This document shows, in pieces, positions 10,457-21,931 of a stretch of 64,000 nucleotides of DNA (within the stretch, counting starts at the first letter, position 1; each line of letters starts with the position of its first letter). The DNA is from Dysidea avara (taxonomy: Eukaryota; Porifera; Demospongiae; Dictyoceratida; Dysideidae). The translations under genes and the position numbers were made by a program. Below the pieces are notes generated by a model. The model worked only from the letters and a program-made list of their open reading frames with translations. It was not told where the DNA came from and did not search any database. The stretch lies in NCBI RefSeq assembly GCF_963678975.1, contig NC_089272.1:44149391-44213390 (forward strand). The letters run 5' to 3'.

Positions 10457-12215
10457 AAGGAACATCCGAAAAGTTACTATAGTATTCTTGCAAGACATTC
10501 TGGTTACAGATTGCACACGATCAATACTACAAAACCATGTCCCCAAGATTGCAAATGATCTATTGTAAAATCACAAACAAAATACACTTACACTAAGATT
10601 GCTCAAGCTGGCAAGTTCTGTGGCATCTTGTTTTAATAATCTGTAAAATAAAGCAATTGATATAAGATTGACAATACGCACAACACAATAGGAAGAATAC
10701 GAACAAGTGTTTTACTAAACATTTGAAGATAAAATATTAAATTTTGTTGCATACGTACTCAGTTTGTGTTATAGAAAATACTGGATGAGTGCATGACATC
10801 ATGTCTATCACTGGTACAATGGAAAAAGCTAAACTATAATTCATGTATCTTACTGCGTCAATTATGGCCAGTCCCATAGTCTTGTTTAGTGTCCGGGGGT
10901 ACACAGCATTACAAGAGAAATAAAAGCTAAATATCAAATGAACATTTCTGCAGCATTATATTAAGCATGTCATATAGAGCTCTATTAGGTTTGAATCTGC
11001 TGGGGAAAGTATCCTAAACACTTGAGTATGTGCAGGCAAATCCACCTTGGACAAGACTAGTAACTTACAGGAGGTTAACACGGATAGAAACTGTCTCAAA
11101 GTTCCATAATAACCAGTTATAGTCATGGTAAGTAGTGCAAGAAACTGCAACATCATGAACCGGCCAGCATCATGGGGCATACAAGCCACTGTCCTAACCA
11201 TTTTATTATGTTGTTTCACCGGTAAGAATTTACGGTGAAACTGCAACAGCACAAAGCAGAGATTCAGTCGTGCTCATCATAGTTCAAATCTCAACCTTGC
11301 CACATATGTACATAAGGCCACTCCAAATAAATTCTCTGTTTCCCGTCCACCGCCCGCATCTGGTTACTGCCAGCTCTAAATATTCCATTATTCCGTATTC
11401 TTCCATTATTTTCCGGTTATTCTTGCATACTGATAGACTCAGTAAAAGCCATCTTGAAACAGTGTCAGCTCACATGTCAGCAGTGCTATCAAGTCAGCAC
11501 AAACGTCGCGTTTGTGTTCTTTTTGCAACTTACTATAGTATGTTCACGTTGAGCTGAATCCTGAAAAACAGCTAAAAATTAAAAGTGGATTTTTTCTCAA
11601 CAGAGTTAACATTTCAGCCAACCAGATGATTATTGGTAACAGCAAAGGAGTCAACAACAGACATGTACAGTTTGGCTCCATTACAAGTTTGGGAAAGGGC
11701 TGTAATGGATGCTGTACTTATATGGCTTCCCCATAGGAAACGTATTGTGAAAATTTTGATTGATTGTAAATATTATGTCAAACATTTTAACAAAATGATT
11801 TTGAAATGTTTTTAGCGGATCAAGCAGTACTACAATTGAGCCAAATTTCAAGATTGTGTGTAATTGCATCCATGAGTTATTAAATGTTTTTGAGGATTCA
11901 GCTCAACGTGAACATACTATAAGGAAGGAACAAGCTTAAGCATGCTTTCATGCAACCTTTTTGGCTGTCCCAGGCAAATAATGGCTTGAAAGGCTAGCCA
12001 ATCTTATGAAATAATGGAAATGGACCGCCCGCCCGCATGCGAATATGCCAGTGTCCAGGACAGAAAACAGAGAATTTATTTGGAGTGGCCTAACCAGTGA
12101 GCTTACAGTTTAAATATGCATGACATTGTCAGGCGCATTGATAGCAATGCCATACATTGTGTTCAGTATAAGTTACAAGCTCGAGACAAAAATTAATAGT
12201 GATTCACTCGCTCAT
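10457..12215 (-). repeat. Right arm of the large inverted repeat
   Basis: Reverse-complement copy of 735-1968. Between about 11313 and 12093 it is interrupted by a Harbinger-like element absent from the left arm. The arm ends near GTGATTCACTCGCTCATC. The 98-aa frame at 10956-11252 (minus strand) matches the left-arm frame. Confidence 0.75.
11316..12090. mobile_element. PIF/Harbinger-like MITE (TAA TSD)
   Basis: The 775-bp element begins GGCCACTCCAAATAAATTCT and ends with the inverted copy, a ~27-bp TIR. TAA is duplicated at 11313-11315 and 12091-12093. The left arm of the inverted repeat has the undisturbed target (complement of GTACATAACCAG, near 870). A second inverted pair lies inside: GTTCACGTTGAGCTGAATCC near 11540 and its complement near 11894. 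Three-base TWA duplications and GGCC-starting ends are the Harbinger pattern. No transposase is present. Confidence 0.85.
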
Positions 12216-12652
12216 CAGTATGAATGTGTGCATACACAAGTCACTGCAAATTTAGTTGTGAGTTATCGTACCTTCCATCAAGGTGCCTTCCATATTCATA
12301 ACAGTCACCAGTTTATCTCCTTTATAAAGTCACTCACTTGTCATTGTTACGCAGAAAACGTGGTTGACCACAACAGCAATGTGCGGTGATCACGTGATTA
12401 ACCAGTTTCCTGTATTATGTAACTTTGTGGTTGAGCAAATCTGTACATAACGAGATTGTTTCCCAAATGTACGCATTACATAATTTGAAATGGAGAGATC
12501 TGATTGGAGCTTCCAACATTCCGGCAGCGCCAAACTTTTTGTACACAGTTTCACCAGACCCTCTTTTTAGGGTCGGGCGCCGCGAGACTAAGTCAATCTC
12601 TAAAAAGAAATTTAATTTTTTCCACAGCCTACTGAATACAGTGGTAAGCCAT
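12216..12652. other. Region upstream of gene A, no exon supported
   Basis: The missing first exon of gene A could lie here or between 12653 and 13001, but no signal-peptide-like frame with a convincing donor was found. A GGGTCGGGCGCCGCGAGACTA block at about 12572-12593 resembles a short TIR remnant near 710. Homology to the region upstream of gene B begins only at about 12653. Confidence 0.4.
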
Positions 12653-13001
12653 AATATTAATGGCTCGATTAATGGTTAAATGCCAATCTTGAAGCCATAT
12701 ATACTAATTTAATAGAGATATAATTTATCATCTTCCCAAATGTCATAAACAACCATATTTGACAGGTTTCCCACACATTAACTACTTCCTTACAAAGTAA
12801 CTATTTATATTGGCACAAATTACATCACTACTCTTGGAACAGCAGCATGTAATAGCTATATATAACTGCATTACCTACAAGTCTGCATCATTTTGGGTGT
12901 AAGGAAGTTACATGGAATGTTACTCTGTATTGTAGGATTATATATAAGATATCAGAAATTCATGGATAATAAAGTGTATATAATCATTTTTCTTGTTACA
13001 G

Positions 13002-13013
13002 CAGCATCAGCAG
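13002..13013 (+). CDS. Putative 12-bp micro-exon of gene A
   Basis: CAGCATCAGCAG lies between a TTGTTACAG acceptor and a GTTAG donor. Read in phase 1 it would code for a short Ala-Ser-Ala linker joining the Ig exon in frame. The same 12 bases and splice sites are kept in gene B (38432-38443). It may instead be an extended splice signal. Confidence 0.35.
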
Positions 13014-13054
13014 GTTAGAGTTCCACCAGTTAGTTACATCATAAAATATGTGCA

Positions 13055-13404
13055 CAGCGGCGGAGGAAGTAGTTGATATGAGGGGGGGCTGGGCTGACCC
13101 AGACTTATTTCTATAGTTTGGTAAGGTGAGACCAAAAAAAAAAAAAAAAAAAAAAAAGGTCGCAACCAACTGACAAGAGCTTTCCACCTCATCAGCTACC
13201 ATTTCTAGCTGATAAACTACATAAAAATCCTTTCATAGCTCACTACACACTGACTACTTTATTAGAGTGACTGCTCTATTAGAGTATCTCGATCTTTATC
13301 ACGGTTTTCAGCCCCACTCCAAGAAAGATAATTTCGGTGTGATATCATTCTGAGGGGGGGGGGGGGGCTTTAGCCCCCTAGCCCCCCCCTTTCCGCCGCC
13401 TATG
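13055..13404. mobile_element. hAT-type MITE in an intron of gene A
   Basis: The ends CAGCGGCGGAGGAA and TTCCGCCGCCTATG are imperfect inverted repeats. TATGTGCA (13047-13054) and TGTGTGCA (13405-13412) are an 8-bp duplication with one mismatch. Gene B has the uninterrupted target ATGTGTGCATAAAC at about 38466, so insertion followed the gene duplication. The interior holds a poly-A run of about 27, a copy of the 29-bp motif (13268-13296), and G and C tracts at the right end. Confidence 0.85.
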
Positions 13405-13678
13405 TGTGTGCATGAACTACATTCATGTTAGTCAGTAATACCAGTGTAGTAAGTTGTAGTAGAGTCTAATCAGTACTGTTTTCTATCTGTGTGTGCAGTC
13501 ACCTCATGTAGGTAGCTACTAGCTATACTATACATGTGTTTTTCCTATGAATTTAATTTGGAGTTTTAAGATTTACTTTTGATTTAAATTGTACGGAGAA
13601 CTTTGAAAGTTTCCAGAGTTTGTATGGTATGAATACTTATTACTTAACACATTATGTAATGTATGTGTGTGTCTGTAG

Positions 13679-14023
13679 CTCTCACTATCACTAATGGTCC
13701 ACAAGACACAACAGTGTGTATCAATCAAGTGGTAAATTGTACATGTGGATTTACTGGAGCTGATCCTAATATTGTGGTACCAAATTGGAGAATAATAAAG
13801 AGAAAAAATGGAGTGGTTGTCAGTGATGAGGATATCAGTGGAAATGAAATTCTAAGAGACACTAGTGTTGGACTGGAGTGGATAGCTGATCCACTTAATG
13901 GAAACAGTAGTGTGTTAAGAGTTGGTCCAGTGGACAGGACTGATGATCAGTCATCATATCAGTGTAGTTTTGCATTGTTGAATAGAGTTATTGAGAGCTC
14001 TATAGGAACTCTGACAGTATTAG
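13679..14023 (+). CDS. Gene A exon: Ig domain
   Basis: This 345-bp exon is phase 1 at both ends, the usual symmetric form for a shuffled Ig module. It shows the Ig cysteine pair (NCTCGF and SSYQC), the core tryptophan in NWRIIKR and the D-x-S-Y-x-C-like signature DDQSSYQC. Several NxS/T sites suggest N-glycosylation outside the cell. It is preceded by a TGTCTGTAG acceptor and followed by the GTAAGT donor. Gene B has the same exon at the same length and about four fifths of the residues identical by eye. Confidence 0.85.
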
Positions 14024-17000
14024 GTAAGTTAGATTCCGGCATTAACCAGTAGTGTTAATGCACAAAGTATATACACACAACCGTGATTTATGATTAATTA
14101 GATTATGCACACACCTCAAGTATGAGTATGGACAGTATATATGGAGTATTGTTGTTGTTTTCCAACAACAATTAATTTTATGTGTACACAGGATATTATT
14201 AGATTTCCTTGTCTAAAATAGGGCAAAAATAATTGATCACCTTGTTGACATCCCCACTATATACTTCTTAACTGACACCTTTACCCATGATACATGATAC
14301 CATAGAGGCTATAATATTGAGATTGATGTAACCATGACAACAATTAATTTTCCCATCAGCATCAAAACTTGATTTCTCTATCCCATCATGTGATCAATAT
14401 TGATCAATTAAGCTGGTCTAGTAGCGTATAATTGTAGTTTTGTGTCGTTTCAGTTGTGATCTGTACATCAATTTTTGTCTGTATCCACCATTGACAACTC
14501 CGAAGTTGAATCAGTTCCTTCCCTTGATGGCCCCTCCTACCCAGGCATATCTCCTATCCAAATTGACTGTGATGGTATTTCTCATCTCTTACAGGAACAG
14601 AACCCTCATAAAGCTTCTGGTCTTGATGGCATTTCAGCTAGATTTCTAAAAGAGACCTCTGTTAACATTGCACCAGTCCTTGCATTGATATTTAATGCTT
14701 CCTTCACCCAAGGTAAACTTCCGCTTGATTGGAAAAGTGCTTTTATTACACCTATCTTTAAGAAGGGCTTCCATACAGATCCCTCCAACTACCGTCCCAT
14801 TTCATTGACATGCATTTGTTGCAAAATATTTGAACATACGCTGTCTTCATCAATAACTAATCATCTAAACACTTTTAATATTATTTGTAGGGAACAGCAT
14901 GGCTTCCAAAGACACCGTTCCTGTGAAACTCAACTTTTAGAGGCTGTAAATAATCTTACATCTAATCTTAATGCTAATATTCAAACAGATCTCCTCTTGC
15001 TAGATTTCTCAAAGTCATTTGATACAGTATCTCATAAACGTTTACTATCCAAATTATCCCACTATGGTATCAGTGGTTAAATATTTAGGTTGGATTAAAG
15101 ATTTTTTGCTTGACAGGAAACAGCAAGTCATTCTTGGAAATGTGCACAGCTCATCTTGCAGTGTGCTATCTGGTGTTCCTCAAGGCTCTGTCCTGGGTCC
15201 TCTCCTGTTCATAATATACATTTATTTAATGACCTACCTATCTCTATATCCTCTAAGATTCGTTTGTATGCTGATGATGTAATAATTTACAGAGCTATCC
15301 TTTCAAGTGAAGATGCTTCAATATTGCAAGAAGACTTAAATAAACTAGTCAGCTGGGCTGCAACCTGGCTTATGTCTCTCAACCTTAACAAATGCGAACA
15401 CCTAGTTATAACTAGCAAAAATCAACCCTTATCAACTACATACAAGATCAGGGACTACCTCATTCGTGAAGTTACCTCAGCAAAATATTTAGGAGTTACA
15501 ATAAGCCAAAATATCTCCTTGGTCTAAACATATTGGCATTATCACTTGTAAAGCAAATTCCATTCTAGCTTTTTTACAAAGAAACCTTAGTCAGTATTCA
15601 CTTCGTGTCAAATCTTTAGCTTATTTTACATATGTTAGACCAGTGTTGGAGTACACCTCTGTTGTTTGGTCACCATTTACACAATCTAACATAGACAAGA
15701 TTGAAAAGGTACAACGTAAGGCTGCTAGATTTGTTTTTAATGATTATTATAGATATTCTAGTGTAACTAACGTGCTCAATTGCTCAAAATGGGAATCCCT
15801 TGAACACAGAAGGAACTAAGTCTACCATTGTCATGTTCTACAAAATCATCAACAATATTGTTTCAGTTGACTTTTTCAATTATCTTCATAGAAGCTTTAC
15901 CAGGACAAGAGGTCATCAAGTGAGATTTGTGACTAATCCTGCTAAAAGAAACACTTATTATCACTCCTTCTTACCCACAGCTATTCGATTATGGAACTCT
16001 CTGTCTGAAGAAACAGTTAATTCTCCTAACTTACATTCATTTATTAACTTATTAAGTGTATGTTAACTCGATATGTACTACACTCATATTTGAGTCTTAC
16101 ATAACAAAATTAAATTAAATCATAGCTACTCTTTTCAGAGGTCTGCTCAGTAGTAGTAGTTAGGGTTGGGCAATATTTCAATAAATCGCCAATACCGCCT
16201 AAGCAAGTGCTCGCAATACCATTATCGCATGTATTATTTTGCCTTCACAATATTATTGTATACATAGGCAATATCTATTGCATTTTGCAATATAATTATC
16301 GCATTTATCGTCTAATTTTTGTCTCTTCTAGACCTCATATTTATACAGTTTGTGCATATTATTGCTAACTATGTCAATTGGTTAACTTGTTAGCAAAAAA
16401 GTTGTGTTTGTAAACTAATTCTCAGTGAAAACAAGCAGCCATATGGACTTTTCAAACTATGTGGTTGTGTTTCAATTTTCACATGCAATATTGCAATAAT
16501 TGCATTTAATGACTCATGTAATAATTGCATGTCACAAAATTCTATATCGCCCAACCCTAGTAGTAGTAATAATAATGATGCTAATAGTTTTGAACACAAT
16601 TTTGCAAACCTTAATCATGTGCACTACTGATTAGTTACTGCAGAATCACCTGCTAGGCTAGTATATCAGTTTGTATGCTACAGTCAAATCTGAATTGAGT
16701 CGACCCACACACTACTAACTTGTATGTTATACGTACTTGTTACAGATCCACCATCACTCATCAACATCACAGTGGAGGATACTGGTACCACCTTCATCAC
16801 TATATCATGGATCAGTACATCAGTTGGTAGTGTGATTTACACTATAACTGGTGATGTGATGGTGTCATTTACCACGATTGATACTCAGTACACTATTAAT
16901 GGACTAACCAGTGGTACATCATATAGGATCAGTGTTGTCCCTAGTGTGGGAATGTGTCAGGGAGAAGGGAAAGAAGTGATCGTGAATACCAGAGTGTCAC

Positions 17001-17994
17001 CTAGCATACCAATAGGTAAGCTATAATATTGTAGGTTAATAAAAGATTTTTAATAATAGTTATTTTGTTAGTTTTCTATACTTTCTCTTTTTGCATAATT
17101 GCATGGTAAACAAGTACATAGTTCAATTTGTAATTATCACTTATTTTTTACAAATGTTCTGTCTGTACAGTTCAACCTTCCAAAAGCAAGTCAATTGTTT
17201 TACAAGCTACCACTTCAATTAAAGGTTTGTTGATAATTTATAAATTGTGTATAGCTGTTGTCTAAACATTTCCTCCTGCAAGCTAAATACTACGCAGTAG
17301 TATTAACTGTATGAATAATTAATCTTATGGCAGTTATTCCATACGTAACAGTTTGTGCATGTGTAGTGTGTCTGTGTGCATGTGCGTACCATAGCTATGT
17401 ACTTCTATTCTATTAGTGATGGACATACCAGAAGTACAGTGCACATACACTCATAACTAAAAGGTTTACTGACCAATTCACGTTTCTCATCATAATCACT
17501 AATAGATGATGACAGTGAATCAGATGATGATGGGAACACAACTTTGATCATTGTATTCACTATTATCATTGTTCTCCTTATAATATCATTAGTAATAACT
17601 CTTGTCATTATTATTTGGTTGTGTGTGGAGCGTTACCACAAACTGAAGTACATCACTTCTGGTAAGATGTATAAACACAAGTGAACAATTATCCATAACT
17701 TTTGTGTTTACTGTAGAAGTTAAAACTCCTGTGAACCAGCAGCAGTTAAACACAGACACAATCAAGATGCAGTCATCTCCAGCTTATGTTCCAGTAGGTC
17801 AAGATAATGATCCAAATTCTTCCATAGTACCACAATATGATACTGTACAAGTTCCTTCTGATCTTCCAGTAGGTCAAGATAATGATCCAAATTCTTCCAT
17901 AGTACCACAATATGATACTGTACAAGTTCCTTCTGATCATCAAGATGTACCAATGATGGCTAATCCAGCTTATCTGACCCATAAGAACATCTGA
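13679..17994 (+). CDS. Gene A: Ig-FN3 type I membrane receptor-like protein (5' incomplete)
   Basis: Five exons (13679-14023, 16746-17015, 17171-17224, 17506-17661, 17717-17994) join in phase 1 into one open frame of about 366 residues. The order is an Ig domain, an FN3 domain, an 18-codon Ser/Thr-containing linker, an acidic stalk ([11 protein letters not shown]), one hydrophobic membrane helix, and an ~92-residue cytoplasmic tail with tyrosine motifs and a terminal NPAY. This architecture suggests a cell-surface adhesion or recognition receptor; the ligand is unknown. All introns have GT/AG ends. The signal-peptide exon was not found. The introns carry two hAT MITEs and a LINE fragment. Gene B is a tandem paralogue. 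Relatives would be found among metazoan Ig/FN3 receptors; no orthologue name can be given. Confidence 0.82.
14471..16118 (+). mobile_element. 5'-truncated non-LTR retrotransposon (LINE)
   Basis: This is a LINE fragment in the intron between the Ig and FN3 exons of gene A. ATCA is duplicated at 14467-14470 and 16119-16122. Gene B has the empty site (CTGTACATCATAGATACTC at about 39760), so insertion followed the gene duplication. The 3' end is an A/T-rich TTAAATTAA. No endonuclease domain is present, consistent with 5' truncation. Confidence 0.85.
14475..16066 (+). pseudogene. LINE reverse transcriptase, frameshifted
   Basis: Reverse-transcriptase motifs run in order across several frames: SNYRPISLT (~14790), the palm block [15 protein letters not shown] (~15000), [13 protein letters not shown] (~15172) and the catalytic YADDVIIY (~15266). 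A C-terminal LINE signature, [13 protein letters not shown], lies near 15985. Frame breaks fall near 15077, 15225, 15517 and 15810, so no complete enzyme can be made. The sequence fits the CR1/jockey-like group of non-LTR elements (inference). It has nothing to do with the function of the host gene. Confidence 0.9.
16161..16559. mobile_element. hAT-type MITE (TAGGGTTGGG ends) in gene A
   Basis: The ends TAGGGTTGGGCAATAT and ATATCGCCCAACCCTA are inverted repeats. GTAGTAGT is duplicated at 16153-16160 and 16560-16567. Gene B has the target without the element (GTAGTAGCAGTTATAATGA, near 39802). The interior repeats GCAATATTAT/ATAATTGCAT motifs. It resembles the 1686-1931 element at its ends. Confidence 0.85.
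16746..17015 (+). CDS. Gene A exon: FN3 domain
   Basis: This 270-bp phase 1-1 exon shows the FN3 pattern: PPSLINITV at the A strand, ITISW at the B strand, a tyrosine-rich YTI strand, the [14 protein letters not shown] block, and VIVNT at the G strand. The acceptor is GTTACAG and the donor GTAAGC. It reaches 18 bp further than the gene B exon, ending RVSPSIPIG. Confidence 0.85.
17171..17224 (+). CDS. Gene A exon: membrane-proximal linker
   Basis: This 54-bp phase 1-1 exon codes for [18 protein letters not shown]-like sequence, rich in Ser, Thr and Lys. The acceptor CTGTACAG and donor GTTTGT are shared with the 57-bp gene B exon at 42016-42072, which supports a real exon despite its small size. 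Confidence 0.65.
17506..17661 (+). CDS. Gene A exon: acidic stalk and membrane helix
   Basis: This 156-bp exon codes for [13 protein letters not shown], then a ~27-residue hydrophobic helix ([13 protein letters not shown]...IIIWLCV), then [11 protein letters not shown] with basic residues that fit the inside of the membrane. It is phase 1 at both ends, with acceptor CACTAATAG and donor GTAAGA. Confidence 0.85.
17717..17994 (+). CDS. Gene A last exon: cytoplasmic tail with duplicated tyrosine unit
   Basis: The exon runs from a TACTGTAG acceptor to the TGA at 17992-17994. The tail has PAYVPV, two copies of a 25-residue unit containing PQYDTVQVP, and a terminal ANPAYLT. The 75-bp unit is a near-perfect tandem duplication (from about 17791); gene B has only one unit. 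NPAY fits the NPxY motif read by PTB-domain adaptors and clathrin adaptors. The YDTV and YVPV sites could be phosphotyrosine docking sites (inference). Confidence 0.85.
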
Positions 17995-18175
17995 TGTGTT
18001 ACCTCAATGGAACACATGTACCCAGTACATCACATGTTTCACAAAATGTAATGTATCACTTTATCATACAGTAGTGCTGTATACGTGCAGACGTTTTACA
18101 GCTTGTGTACTTATGAGACTAACAAGTGCTCTTATTATTAACTCTTGATATTATAGATGATCTTCTGATCATTAC

Positions 18176-18181
18176 AATAAA
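18176..18181 (+). terminator. Likely poly(A) signal of gene A
   Basis: AATAAA lies 182 bp past the stop codon, in the first block of sequence downstream. It is the only canonical signal close to the gene end. Confidence 0.5.
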
Positions 18182-19748
18182 AGTATATCATCAGTGATTG
18201 TGATAAGTTAGCACAAATACCACATACATTTTACAAGGTACAAATACCACTGCTACAAATATTACTGTATTGTATAGGATATAATTATAATGAAACCTGT
18301 TTTAGCAGTCACTGCTGTAGGGAGGCCCTCCACCTTTAATTTCCCATGTGAAAAGCAATTTACTTGTCCAAATCAGCCACCTTCTTACAGGGGCGGAGGA
18401 GACACCTTTATTTAGGTGGAGTGGGTTGGTGATGCCATGGCCTAGCTGTAAGTTAAAGACCAAAGAAAATAAAGGTTACTGAGGATGCATCTTCAGTAAC
18501 CTTTGAGGATGCATTCACTGAGGATGCATCTTGAGTATCTATAATTACTACAATGTCCACAATCAACATGAACAACCCTACAACTCAATACTCATATTTA
18601 TAATATCCTGTTATTTATGTGACTGCTCTATTAGAGTATCTCAATCTTTATAAACGGGCTCATGTCGATGTCCCTGAGAGACGAATGCAAATTTTGCTAC
18701 TATAAACTGTTGTGCTACAGCTGTAGTACTCACTATCACTCACCTTTGTGCTGTGGTGTTACGTTCTACAAACTTAGAAATTAAACGGGGTCTTCCTGAA
18801 ACCTTTGAGACCCTCTCCCTATGTCATTACGGTAGGAAGCTGAATTTAACATGTTATCTCTTGTTAGCAGAAGCAGTACTTATATGCTTTCATGAAAGCT
18901 ATAGTCATATTGAATGATGAAATTATTTATTACATTGGTTGTGATGCTTTACTTACAAACATACCTGCAAGTATAATTGTATAAAATGATCAGGGGTGTT
19001 TACTAGTGTCAACTACAACAGATTTGGATCATTGTACATATATGGTATTGATTACAATGTTACACAACATATCATAGACACGACATCACAGTACTTGCAT
19101 GGGTTCTCTGAGACAGGAAGTCACCACATTTTATAGTAATGATGTAGGGAGAGTACCAAAATCAATTAACAACCATTAATTTGACTAACCAATAGAACAC
19201 TCAATTAAAATGGTGAATGCTGCTAATGTGAGAAGTGACACTGATGTCATGAGAACAACAACTGTTGGTACACATCAGGTACAAATGTTATGACAGTGGA
19301 GTGGAGAGACAGACTTCGTGACTTATCAACTAACAATGATCTTGAAGGGTGTCCCTTCAGCTACGAGCTATTAACTACAGGCAACCTTGCTGTTTTCACC
19401 AGACAACCACTATATATTCGTGAATGTCATAGTCTTCAGTAAATGCCTCGCATTTATTGTGGAATCTAAACCTACATATGTACAGCATATTTATCAATTA
19501 TACGCCTTGCAGATCTCCAAATTGTTAAAAACACATTTCACTTGGCAAATTTCCATAAATGGTACAACTTTTATCTTAAACAATTTCTCATGAACCAAAA
19601 CTCACTAACTGTGCTAGAGAGTATAATCTTATCTACACACCAGTGGATGAGGTATTTAGCTATGAAAATTTACATCTTGATAATATCAAGATGTACAAAA
19701 TGTTATTAACCAGATAAGTATACATACTCTGGCTTTTATATTAGAGTA
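18182..19748. other. Downstream of gene A: repeat debris, no gene
   Basis: At 18388 a CAGGGGCGGAGGAG hAT-like left end begins, with no matching right end. A GAGGATGCATCTT repeat occupies about 18480-18536. The 29-bp motif is at 18620-18648. The block at about 18560-18770 matches 61440-61690, and a shorter block near 18282 matches 59790, both downstream of gene B. Confidence 0.5.
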
Positions 19749-19756
19749 GTCTAACT

Positions 19757-20009
19757 TAAGGGCGATGGAACAGGCCAAAGAGTGAGGGGGCCAGGCTAGT
19801 AAAGACCAACAAAAAGGTGACCAGCTGCAGACAATAGCTGCCTTCCACCAACTTATTTATTACTACACATACGTAGCTAAGTAGCACTTGCTACACCGCT
19901 TCTCTGTGACTGTTCTATTAGAGTATCTAGATCTTGACTGTTCTATTAGAGTATTTCGATCTTTTCTTGCAAATTTTGTCCCATAAAAGTGGGGGGGGCG
20001 CCGCCTATG
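19757..20009. mobile_element. hAT-type MITE with GTCTAACT TSD
   Basis: GTCTAACT is duplicated exactly at 19749-19756 and 20010-20017. The ends are TAAGGGCGATGG and CGCCGCCTATG, decayed relatives of the 13055 element. Inside, at 19907-19963, two copies of the 29-bp motif lie head to tail. Confidence 0.8.
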
Positions 20010-20017
20010 GTCTAACT

Positions 20018-21931
20018 AGGAGGGCGTGTTTATAGTTAAATAGAGGTCACTACAATAGACCATTACCAAGGAACAGCACCTTCAGTACACCTTACATACA
20101 GAATCAACCAAACAACACCATGTTATGGCCACTACGTCAGAATAACATTAGGCAGATAATACTTCATGAGCTAACCGGACTATGGTAACTTCTCACAACT
20201 ACAGTACATAATATGTAGTACATACACTTACATAGTACAGACTTAGCTAGAAGGTCATAGGTAATACAATACAGACATAATATAATTATAAGTTAGCATA
20301 GTTTAGATTACACTGCAACAAAATTAATATCAAATGATCAAATTACAATGTGTTACATGATTCAACAATAACAAATCTGATGTCTTCCTGATGAGTTCAC
20401 TTGCGATCAAAATCTCTTCACCTAGAGATACACAACAAACTTGTTATATTTACTGTGTTTCACTGGTTAAAAGTTATGGTTTGAATAAAAGCTACATTTA
20501 TATCACAGTGTATAAAATATCCATAAACACGATCCTCGATATAAACATTGTGGCCTCTTTGAATATGTTGATAGAACACATGTGAGGTAGATATTAGGCA
20601 AGAAAACCTGTGATAAGCCTTCAGAGTGCGGCTGTGCAGAGTGCATAAAAGAAGAACTCCATCACTCGCAATCTTTATAAATGTCATTGGCTTACTGTTA
20701 CACAAGTATATGATCCCACTACTCTTAGATACATACATACCCTTATAACACTAGAAACCATCTTTGCATTACAGTAAATAATGTACATGTTTTTCTGTGT
20801 TTCTGAGGCAACACTATTTCACCATCACTACAGCAGAACTTCAGCAGTACAATGCCCTGTAGCTATAGACCACCTAGTGTTCAGACATTAGAGAAATTTG
20901 TATCACTCAAGTCAAGTGTGGAATAGTCTTATAAGATTAGATTACTCTTAGACCAATAGCACATTCTAAAAGTAAGTCATTTCAGCATTTGGTTAAAGGA
21001 AGTTTGTATGACTGAGGTTCTGCCATATTAAAGCATACCTACTTGTATCCGGCTAGTACATCAACCTTGTACATTTGGCAAATGTAGTTGTCTGGCATAT
21101 ACTGTCTTCAATGTTTTTTGTTGTGAGACATACACCTACAAAAAAAACAATTTTATACAGACACATAATTCAGTTACAACTCAAGTACTGTACTCTTGCA
21201 TGCAAACTAATCATTATTTCATACATACATGAGTGCCTTGCATGCTAATTGTATACCTGTGTAAGTAAGTGAGTGGGTCTACTACAATAATGTGTAGTGT
21301 AGTGTAGTGTGTAGTGTAGTGCAGTGTAGTGTAGTGTAGTGCAGTGCAGTGCAGTGTAGCGTAGTGTGTGTGTGTTGTTGTATTGTGTGCATATACTTGT
21401 CAAAATGACAGTGCAGTTATAGAACATCACAACTTGAAAATACGTATACATGTAAGGTATGTGGATGGTTAACACTTACAGCGGTGAATAAACACAGAGA
21501 TATATCATCATCTTTACATATATCGTAGCAGCCAGAGATGGACATACAAGAAATAGTACATGGGTGTAGTCAGGTGTGTTTTATAACATAACATTACACA
21601 CATAGTTTTATGCATAATATTTACAAGTTTGGGCACACACACTGTACATTATCAATACATACATGCTACATGTCAAGAAATAGAAAATTTTGAATTGATG
21701 GCTGTATTTAAATAATACTGCATTATACAGTATTGAGTCATGCCCACCACAACTGTTGAGCACAACTGTGCAAACACTGCCAAGAACATCAATCACTGTA
21801 ACCATGTGTTTAATCTCACTGTACCCCGATGGTACTTGTAAGCTTGGGAGAGTGCAGGAGGAGTAGCGTCTCTGGCTCCCACGAAACTTTTATCTGATAC
21901 AACCATTATATTATTCAAGTCAATCTGACAC
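20018..21931. other. Intergenic with a GTAGT/GCAGT minisatellite
   Basis: No gene is seen. About 21287-21372 is an irregular array of GTAGT and GCAGT units. The rest is AT-rich unique-looking sequence. Confidence 0.5.

Noticed and set aside
12425-12679. 84-aa frame upstream of gene A as its first exon
   Set aside because: No signal-peptide hydrophobic core, the frame covers an old repeat remnant, and it lies outside the part shared with gene B.
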